Shown here: positions 53,700 to 59,059 of the stretch, one piece after another
Numbering within the stretch: position 1 is the first letter of the stretch
Layout: the number at the start of each line of letters is the position of its first letter
Origin: CAUPWF01 sp963515125
Lineage (GTDB): Bacteria; Bacillota; Clostridia; Lachnospirales; Lachnospiraceae
Length of the DNA stretch: 64,000 bases
NCBI GenBank assembly: GCA_052116865.1
Contig: JBQKKG010000003.1
Span: forward strand, 124,001 to 188,000
Direction: 5' to 3'
Notes under the pieces: model-generated
Told to the model about the DNA's origin: nothing
Databases searched by the model: none
Seen by the model: the letters and a program-made list of their open reading frames with translations, nothing else
Translations under genes and position numbers: made by a program

Positions 53700-53965
53700 C
53701 AAATAAACCGAATCGCAAAGAAATGTTACAATGGATTAATTCCATCAGTCTAGCTGTAATTGACGTCTCATTGTATTTAGATACGCATCCTTGTGATCCT
53801 AATGCACTTGCATATTTCCAAGAGTATAGCAAGTTACGTAATCAAGCGTTAAAAGAATACGCTAAATATTACGGGCCACTTACAATCGATACAACAATGC
53901 CTTCTTGTGGCGATCGCTGGAATTGGATTAATGAGCCTTGGCCTTGGCAGGAAGGAGGATGCTAA
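53696..53965 (+). CDS. cotJB: Spore coat protein CotJB
   Basis: An 89-residue spore-coat protein with the family pattern EMLQWINSISLAVIDVSLYL, DTHPCDPNALAYFQEY and YAKYYGPLTID, ending with a Trp-rich W..W-NEPWPWQEGGC. The ribosome site AGGAGG is inside cotJA. The order cotJA-cotJB-cotJC is conserved in spore formers; here the third gene starts four bases after this stop but is interrupted. Confidence 0.95.
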   Translation: MTNKPNRKEMLQWINSISLAVIDVSLYLDTHPCDPNALAYFQEYSKLRNQALKEYAKYYGPLTIDTTMPSCGDRWNWINEPWPWQEGGC

Positions 53966-53968
53966 TTT

Positions 53969-54091
53969 ATGTGGAATTATGAAAAACGTTTGGAATATCC
54001 AGTAAAAATAACACAATGTAACCCTCAAATAGCACAAATTATAATGACGCAATACGGCGGTCCTTATGGTAATATCCTATCATATCTATAA
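53969..54091 (+). CDS. cotJC: cotJC, 5' part (interrupted by intervening element)
   Basis: The first 32 codons (MWNYEKRLEYPVKITQCNPQ through QYGGP) match the N-terminus of CotJC, a manganese-catalase-like spore coat enzyme. The frame then runs into the inserted element (YGNILSYL) and stops at 54091, giving a 40-residue dead-end peptide. The junction GGTCCT at 54059-54064 is repeated at 56313-56318, where the rest of the gene begins in the same codon phase. A strong AAGGAGG precedes the ATG. The complete gene would encode 203 residues after excision of the element. Confidence 0.93.
   Translation: MWNYEKRLEYPVKITQCNPQIAQIIMTQYGGPYGNILSYL
54059..54080 (+). other. Left attachment site of the element in cotJC
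   Basis: GGTCCT (54059-54064) is the shared core. Inside the element follows ATGGTAATATCCTAT (54066-54080), whose reverse complement matches 12 of 15 bases at the other end. The axis of symmetry falls on the first two bases of the core (GG), the likely crossover dinucleotide. Confidence 0.75.
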
Positions 54092-54125
54092 TGTTCTACA
54101 ACTTCTTCCTACTTATGTAATCCTC

Positions 54126-54152
54126 ACGAAATACTGCTTCACGCATATAGTA
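54126..54152 (+). promoter_or_regulatory. Sigma-K-type promoter for the Cys/Pro-rich protein gene
   Basis: AC (54126-54127), 16 bases, CATATAGTA (54144-54152): the same pattern and the same spacing as the cotJA promoter. It is 21 bases before the ATG. Confidence 0.7.
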
Positions 54153-54172
54153 TTTAAAAAAGGTGTATTATT

Positions 54173-54592
54173 ATGACTTTTAGATTTAATTTTCCGATAG
54201 GCCCTTGTTGTCGCCCGACGCCACCAAAGCCTCATCATCATCCAGAACCATCAAGACCAAATTGCTGTCATCCGGAACCCCAAAAACCATGCTGTCATCC
54301 GGAACCCTCTAAACCATGTTGCGACCCGGAACCTCCGAAACCATGCTGTCATCCGGAACCTCCGAAACCATGTTGCGACCCGGAACCTCCGAGACCATGT
54401 TGTCATCCGGAACCTCCGAGACCATGTTGCGACCCAAAACCTCCGAGACCATGTTGTCATCCGGAACCCCCTGAGCCAACATGTTGTGATCCAGAACCTC
54501 CGAAACCATGTTGTCATTCAGACTCACAAAAACCACGCTGTGACTCAGAACCTTTAAAATCTAACTGTAGACCTAACCGTCGTTGTTGGTAG
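54173..54592 (+). CDS. Cys/Pro-rich nine-residue-repeat protein carried in the cotJC element
   Basis: A 139-residue protein with 25 Cys and 46 Pro by count. About ten nine-residue units of the form CCHPEPPKP or CCDPEPPRP run from about residue 32 to 125, with His and Asp mostly alternating at the third position; the last units decay (CCHSDSQKP, RCDSEPLKS). There is no signal peptide or membrane helix. The Cys-Cys-His/Asp units could bind metals or form disulfide or Cys cross-links, as in structural coat proteins. AAAGGTG precedes the ATG and a perfect 12-bp hairpin follows the stop. The sporulation promoter suggests mother-cell expression. Function is inferred only. Confidence 0.85.
   Translation: MTFRFNFPIGPCCRPTPPKPHHHPEPSRPNCCHPEPQKPCCHPEPSKPCCDPEPPKPCCHPEPPKPCCDPEPPRPCCHPEPPRPCCDPKPPRPCCHPEPPEPTCCDPEPPKPCCHSDSQKPRCDSEPLKSNCRPNRRCW
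54266..54530 (+). repeat. 27-base tandem coding repeats
   Basis: Units of 27 bases such as CATGTTGTCATCCGGAACCT and CATGTTGCGACCCGGAACCT alternate, so the true period is 54 bases. They encode the CCH.../CCD... units of the Cys/Pro-rich protein. Near-identity of several units suggests recent expansion. Confidence 0.85.
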
Positions 54593-54594
54593 CT

Positions 54595-54621
54595 ACTAGG
54601 GCTAGCAAAGCTAGCCCTAGT
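54595..54621 (+). terminator. Hairpin after the Cys/Pro-rich protein gene
   Basis: ACTAGGGCTAGC and its exact complement (12-bp stem, AAA loop), three bases after the stop. The T-tract is weak (ATTAATATT). Confidence 0.75.
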
Positions 54622-54636
54622 ATTAATATTGAACTT

Positions 54637-54780
54637 CTAAACTTTCTTTTGTTTTATGTCATGCCCCGCTGTAATAACTGCCTTTCTATTTGCCCTTCTT
54701 AGAATAACTTCTCGTTTTTCTTTTGATAATGTCTGAATATCGATCTGCTTTTCATTGATATTTATTAAGAATCTATACAT
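54637..54780 (-). CDS. Small basic protein inside the cotJC element
   Basis: A 47-residue ORF on the minus strand, MYRFLININEKQIDIQTLSK and then KEKREVILRRANRKAV, with a strong AGGAGG site before the ATG. It is basic and probably helical in the middle. It is transcribed away from the recombinase gene, sharing a 115-base spacer with it. Recombination directionality factors of serine integrases are often small proteins of this kind (SprB of SPbeta is an example), so this is a candidate; no sequence signature proves it. Confidence 0.6.
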   Translation of the reverse strand: MYRFLININEKQIDIQTLSKEKREVILRRANRKAVITAGHDIKQKKV

Positions 54781-54895
54781 GAATACCACCTCCTATTAAA
54801 GTATGGAGAACTGGTTGTACTTATTTCTAAGTTCTTACAATAAATTCATTTTTTATTTATTTATTTAATAGCTTATCTAGAGGAGGTGAAATGGA

Positions 54896-56296
54896 ATGAG
54901 GACCGGCGCCCTATACATACGAGTCAGCTCCGATGACCAATTAGAGTTCTCGCCTGCTGCACAAGAACGGGCCTTAATGGAGTACGCGGTATCTAATGAA
55001 ATTATTGTTACTAAACAAAATATTTTCATCGATGAGGGAATCTCCGGAAGAAAGGCCGAACAGCGGCCTGCTTTTATGCAAATGATTGCAACTGCAAAGA
55101 GAAAGCCAAAACCTTTTGATTTAATTCTCGTACACAAATTTGATCGATTTTCTAGATCTAGAGAAGATAGTATTGTATATAAATCTTTACTCCGAAAAGA
55201 ATATGGTATACAGGTAATTAGTGTTACAGAGCATATCGAAGATGATAAATTCTCTGTTATTCTAGAGGCCATGCTAGAAGCAATGGCAGAATACTATTCT
55301 CTTAATCTTTCCGATGAGGTTTTAAAAGGTATGACCGAAAAAGCGAGACGCGGGCAGTATCAAACCGCCCCTCCACTTGGTTACGATATGGTTGAAAAAA
55401 AACTTATAATAAATAAAGATGAATCTAAAATAGTTTCTTATATATACAAAAAATTTCTTAGTGGTATGAGTCCATATGCTATTACATGTCAGCTTAATTC
55501 CATGGGATTTAAAACAAAGCGAGGTAATGCATTTGAAACTCGAGCTGTAACATTTATTCTCACTAATCCAATTTACTGTGGCTATGCACAATGGAATGGA
55601 ATCCGTAAACCATGCAATAATGAAACTATTATTGATAGATCTACCTATGATATTGTTCAAAACATGCTTGTTACATCCAAGCGTCCGAAAAGATCTCGAC
55701 CTCCCGAAACTCTGACTCATTGGTTGACTGGTTTGTTGTATTGCTCATCTTGTGGTGGTAAGCTTTCCTCTGGCGGACATAAAAATGGTAATTTTCAATG
55801 TTCTGCCTATACAAAAGGGAAATGCCCTAATTCACATTCTATCATGTACCATAAAATTTCAACTATGGTAATTGATGCTTTACAAGACTTGCAAAATTCT
55901 GACAATACAATATTCATACCCCGCACTCCATTTCATCCCGAAAAGGAAATTGCAATGCTTGATCTTTCGTTAGCGCATATTGCAGAAAAAGAAAAACGCA
56001 TAACAGATGCATATATAAATGGAGTCGATTCTTTAGATGAATACAAGCAACACAAATTATCTCTTTCTTATGAACGCGAAAATTATCTCATTCAAATTGA
56101 GAATTTAAAATCATCACTTAATATTGCTTCTACCAACGCAACATCTAACGAAATCCTGGGGATTTGCGATCTTTTAAAATCCGACTTCTATTCCAAAGAA
56201 CAAAAGCATGCTGCACTTTCTTCTATTTTTAATAAAATAGTTTATGATAAGTCTACCGAAAGCCTTGATTTCATACTTACATCCACCTTATTATAG
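54896..56296 (+). CDS. Large serine recombinase of the cotJC element
   Basis: A 466-residue site-specific recombinase. The N-terminal catalytic domain starts GALYIRVSSDDQ, with the nucleophile Ser11 (or 12), and holds VHKFDRFSRSREDS near residue 80. A recombinase domain spans about 155-260 (GYQTAPPLGYDM-type start, TRAVTFILTNPIYCG). A zinc ribbon follows with Cys 283, 286, 302 and 310, then a coiled coil near 350-410. This is the SpoIVCA/TnpX class that uses a 2-base crossover. The ribosome site AGGAGGTG precedes the ATG by eight bases. No confident sigma-E promoter was found in front. Confidence 0.93.
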   Translation: MRTGALYIRVSSDDQLEFSPAAQERALMEYAVSNEIIVTKQNIFIDEGISGRKAEQRPAFMQMIATAKRKPKPFDLILVHKFDRFSRSREDSIVYKSLLRKEYGIQVISVTEHIEDDKFSVILEAMLEAMAEYYSLNLSDEVLKGMTEKARRGQYQTAPPLGYDMVEKKLIINKDESKIVSYIYKKFLSGMSPYAITCQLNSMGFKTKRGNAFETRAVTFILTNPIYCGYAQWNGIRKPCNNETIIDRSTYDIVQNMLVTSKRPKRSRPPETLTHWLTGLLYCSSCGGKLSSGGHKNGNFQCSAYTKGKCPNSHSIMYHKISTMVIDALQDLQNSDNTIFIPRTPFHPEKEIAMLDLSLAHIAEKEKRITDAYINGVDSLDEYKQHKLSLSYERENYLIQIENLKSSLNIASTNATSNEILGICDLLKSDFYSKEQKHAALSSIFNKIVYDKSTESLDFILTSTLL

Positions 56297-56318
56297 GTTA
56301 TTGCTATTGGGAGGTCCT
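56293..56318 (+). other. Right attachment site of the element in cotJC
   Basis: ATAGGTTATTGCTAT (56293-56307), then TGGGA, then the core GGTCCT (56313-56318). Joined to the left end as a circle, this gives an imperfect palindrome (12 of 15 arm bases matching) around a central GG, the shape of a serine-recombinase attP. Confidence 0.75.
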
Positions 56319-56834
56319 GATGGAGAATGCGGCGCTGCATTGAGATATCTTTCCCAAAGATTCACTATGCCTTATAAAGAAGCTACCGGGGTACTAACTG
56401 ATATTGGGACTGAGGAACTTGCCCACCTTGAAATTGTCTGTGCTATTGTATATCAACTGACCAAAGACTTAACTCCAGAAGAAATAGCAAAATCTGGATT
56501 TGATAAGTACTACGTTGACCACACCTTAGGGATATACCCTCAAGATGCAAGCGGTAACCCTTTTAATGCTGCAACGTTCCAATCCTGTGGAGATCCTATT
56601 ACTGATTTACATGAGGATATGGCTGCAGAACAAAAAGCAAGAACTACCTATGATAACATACTACGTTTAGTAAAAGACCCTGAAGTTTGTGATCCGATTC
56701 GTTTCTTACGTGAACGCGAAATTGTACATTACCAAAGATTTGGAGAGAGTTTAAGAATTGTTCAAGACCATCTTGATAGTAAGAACTTCTATGCGTTTAA
56801 TCCTGGATTCCCTTGGGATACTAGTTGCAAATAA
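56319..56834 (+). CDS. cotJC: cotJC, 3' part (manganese-catalase-like spore coat protein)
   Basis: The last 171 residues of CotJC: DGECGAALRYLSQRFTMPYK, TDIGTEELAHLEIVCAIVY, then DPITDLHEDMAAEQKARTTY and FLREREIVHYQRFGESL. The Glu and His residues in the EELAHLE, EDMAAEQKA and EREIVHYQRF segments are those that hold the two manganese ions in this family. The frame is continuous upstream only into the recombinase gene; the in-frame ATG at 56244 lies inside that gene and is not a real start. Expression of the enzyme should therefore need excision of the element. A bidirectional terminator follows. Confidence 0.93.
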   Translation, partial: DGECGAALRYLSQRFTMPYKEATGVLTDIGTEELAHLEIVCAIVYQLTKDLTPEEIAKSGFDKYYVDHTLGIYPQDASGNPFNAATFQSCGDPITDLHEDMAAEQKARTTYDNILRLVKDPEVCDPIRFLREREIVHYQRFGESLRIVQDHLDSKNFYAFNPGFPWDTSCK

Positions 56835-56862
56835 TCGTAAAGACTGTTTGTCATAAAACCAT

Positions 56863-56895
56863 AAAAAGACCTCGTGCTTTCCACGAGGCCTTTTT
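56863..56895. terminator. Bidirectional terminator after cotJC
   Basis: AAAAAGACCTCGTG and CACGAGGCCTTTTT, one mismatch, with A- and T-runs on both sides. It serves cotJC (plus) and the glycosidase gene (minus). Confidence 0.9.
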
Positions 56896-56909
56896 ATAAT
56901 TTGACCAAT

Positions 56910-58283
56910 TTATTCTCGCAATTTCACACGATAGATTCTGCTTAAAGATTCATCAATTCTTTCTTGTGAAATCACACCACTTTGCACTGCACTCAATAAT
57001 CCTGTATATGCTGCTTGAAAATCTTCCGGCATAAGTATCATGTCTCCTCCTGCCTGTATTACACGCACACCAATGTCACTTGATTCACAAATGCCTGTAA
57101 TAGACTCAACATTTAACGCATCTGTTATAACAATTCCCTCATAATTCAATTGATTACGTAAAATATCTGTCACAATAGCCGGCGCTATAGAAGCTGGAGT
57201 ATAATCTCCATTTATATTTGGAAATGAAACATGTCCTACCATAATCATATCTGCCCCTGCTTGAATTCCTGCATCAAATGGGATTAATTCCATCTCCTTT
57301 AATTGACTCCATGTTTTTTGTGATACATATGACCCGTTCTGATTATCAACAAGTACATCGCCTTGTCCTGGAAAATATTTCAAAACGGCACTTATCTTCT
57401 CTTTTTGCATTGCCTTCACTAAGGAGGTAACCATACTTCCTACCATTTGTGCATCCGATCCAAAAGACCTAGACGCAAATGTAGTATTCTCATTATTAAT
57501 AATGACATCTGCATTTGGAGCAAAGTTCAGATTAAAACCTAACTCTGATAGATAGCTTCCGACGGTTGTTCCAACCTCCGCTGCCTTCTTGATATCACCA
57601 CTTTTTCCAATCTCAATCATATTCGATACTTGCGGCACCGTGACATGTCCACTATTGGCAATTCGCGATAACGAATCTCCCCCTTCTTCCTCAACTCCGA
57701 GAAATATCGGATACTTACTATATCCTTTTGTGTTTGCAAGCATTGTTTTCAATTGATTCTGATCTTCCACATTTTTTTCAAAATATATTAGCCCACCTAC
57801 AGGAAATGTCTGCAATTTAGTTTTGGTTGCTTCTCCTGCCTGCACTACAATAGCAGTACCTGTCAGCTCCTCCGGTGTTATTAAAAATAGTTGTGCAATT
57901 TTATCTGGCAATGGCATACTTTCTATTCTTTGCAGTACCTTCTGTTCCAATTGTTTTGCAGCAACTTCTTCTTTCGATTGATTTTTCTGAGAGTTTGTTA
58001 CTGCACTTTTACCCTTTTCACTTTGGATGGCTTGTACGTTCGAATCCTCCTTATGGAGTTGCTCGTACTGATACGTTACAATGCCTAAAGCTGCTAATCC
58101 ACTTAAAATAGACAGTATAATCAGGCACCAAACCCACCAAGGTGCTCTATATTTCTTCTTATTATATAATGGGTGTCTATTCCATCTACCACCACTGCCA
58201 TCTCGATCAATTTTACCTAACTTTACATAACTTGGATTGTAATGTTCCCTAGGCTTTGTACTATGCCTTTTTCGTCTACTCAT
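56910..58283 (-). CDS. Membrane-anchored family 3 glycoside hydrolase (NagZ-like)
   Basis: A roughly 457-residue protein with a basic, Tyr/Lys-rich cytosolic tail and one helix (WWVWCLIILSILSGLAALGIV), then a GH3 N-terminal domain outside the cell. Family features: FPVGGLIYFEKNV, GVEEEGGDSLSRIA, LNFAPNADVI, KYFPGQGDV, and the catalytic-region MVGHVSFPNI plus GIVITDALNVESITG. The likely activity is beta-N-acetylglucosaminidase acting on cell-wall fragments. The usual KH in K-H-F-P-G is KYFPG here. The start could be the ATG at 58340, overlapping the reductase gene; 58283 is chosen for the upstream AAAGGGG. Confidence 0.82.
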   Translation of the reverse strand: MSRRKRHSTKPREHYNPSYVKLGKIDRDGSGGRWNRHPLYNKKKYRAPWWVWCLIILSILSGLAALGIVTYQYEQLHKEDSNVQAIQSEKGKSAVTNSQKNQSKEEVAAKQLEQKVLQRIESMPLPDKIAQLFLITPEELTGTAIVVQAGEATKTKLQTFPVGGLIYFEKNVEDQNQLKTMLANTKGYSKYPIFLGVEEEGGDSLSRIANSGHVTVPQVSNMIEIGKSGDIKKAAEVGTTVGSYLSELGFNLNFAPNADVIINNENTTFASRSFGSDAQMVGSMVTSLVKAMQKEKISAVLKYFPGQGDVLVDNQNGSYVSQKTWSQLKEMELIPFDAGIQAGADMIMVGHVSFPNINGDYTPASIAPAIVTDILRNQLNYEGIVITDALNVESITGICESSDIGVRVIQAGGDMILMPEDFQAAYTGLLSAVQSGVISQERIDESLSRIYRVKLRE

Positions 58284-58323
58284 ATCTGTTTGTATACCCC
58301 TTTTACTTCTCTTTATTTCAAGT

Positions 58324-59055
58324 CTAATTCCATCCGCCATCTACTGTAATTATTTGGCCGGTCATATAATCATTCCCAACTGCTAAACTAAACACAATCT
58401 CTGCTACTTCCATACTTGTGCCAAATCTCCCTGCTGGTATTTCTTCTTTTAAATGTTCACGTTCTACCACTGTATAACACTCATTCATGCTCGTATCAAT
58501 AACACCTAGTGCAAGTGCATTTACTTGTATATTGCTTGGCGCCAGCTCTTTTGCCAATGCTTTTGTAAAACCATGAATTCCCGCCTTTGAAGCCGAATAT
58601 GCAACTTCACAGGATGCACCAACATTTCCCCAAACAGAAGATATATTAATAATTTTACCACATTTTTGATGTATCATGTAAGGAATCACCGCCTTAGAAC
58701 AATAAAATACAGAATTCAAATTAACATTCATAACATGTTGCCACTCATCCTCAGACATTTCTGATAGTAGTCCTATAAATGAAATTCCTGCATTATTAAT
58801 CAGAATATCTACTCCTGGCAACCTCGACTCTATTTGTGCAAAAAGTCGTCTTACATCTTGTGGTTGCCCTATATCTCCAACATATGATATGCAAAATGCT
58901 CCCAACCGTTCAATCTCTTGCTTAGTATTTACTAAGTCTTTTTCTGTTTTTGAACATGTTATAACAACATTATATTCTTTCTTTGCAAACTCTATTGCTA
59001 TAGACTTTCCAATTCCTCTAGAAGCTCCTGTAACCAATACCGTCTTTTTATGCAT
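58324..59055 (-). CDS. Short-chain dehydrogenase/reductase (FabG/YmfI-like)
   Basis: A 243-residue NAD(P)-dependent reductase. The cofactor motif is TGASRGIG, then NNAG near residue 87, and the catalytic Ser, Tyr and Lys are in INISSVWG and YSASKAG. The C-terminal region ALGVIDTSMN and EEIPAGRFG resembles YmfI-type proteins, some of which act as 5-aminopentanone reductases on elongation factor P; a plain 3-oxoacyl reductase is also possible. It follows the GGDEF-EAL gene by four bases and overlaps or abuts the glycosidase gene. Confidence 0.88.
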   Translation of the reverse strand: MHKKTVLVTGASRGIGKSIAIEFAKKEYNVVITCSKTEKDLVNTKQEIERLGAFCISYVGDIGQPQDVRRLFAQIESRLPGVDILINNAGISFIGLLSEMSEDEWQHVMNVNLNSVFYCSKAVIPYMIHQKCGKIINISSVWGNVGASCEVAYSASKAGIHGFTKALAKELAPSNIQVNALALGVIDTSMNECYTVVEREHLKEEIPAGRFGTSMEVAEIVFSLAVGNDYMTGQIITVDGGWN

Positions 59056-59059
59056 GCTT

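Larger units (their letters stand above)
54061..56314 (+). mobile_element. 2.25-kb intervening element in cotJC with a large serine recombinase
   Basis: The element splits cotJC after codon 31-32. It holds, left to right, a Cys/Pro-rich repeat protein gene with its own sporulation-type promoter, a small minus-strand ORF, and a large serine recombinase that ends 16 bases before the right junction. No other integrase, transposase, phage or conjugation gene is present. Both junctions share GGTCCT, and recombination there restores the cotJC frame. The layout is like the skin element in sigK, where a serine recombinase excises DNA in the mother cell during sporulation. Boundaries are given to the inferred GG crossover. 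Confidence 0.88.

Noticed and set aside
54266..54530. CRISPR-like array
   Set aside because: The repeats are contiguous, without unique spacers, in frame with a protein, and there are no cas genes.
54251..54536. Two long minus-strand reading frames rich in Arg/Trp and Val over the Cys/Pro-rich gene
   Set aside because: They are antisense reflections of the 27-base coding repeats, with no ribosome site; open frames on both strands follow from the repeat composition.
56244..56834. Independent gene starting at ATG 56244
   Set aside because: Its first 23 codons lie inside the recombinase gene in another frame and lack a ribosome site; the rest is clearly the 3' part of cotJC.
53969..56834. cotJC as a simple pseudogene killed by a transposon
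   Set aside because: The junctions share a 6-base core, the frame is restored exactly, both halves are free of decay, and the element has no transposase or target-site duplication pattern.
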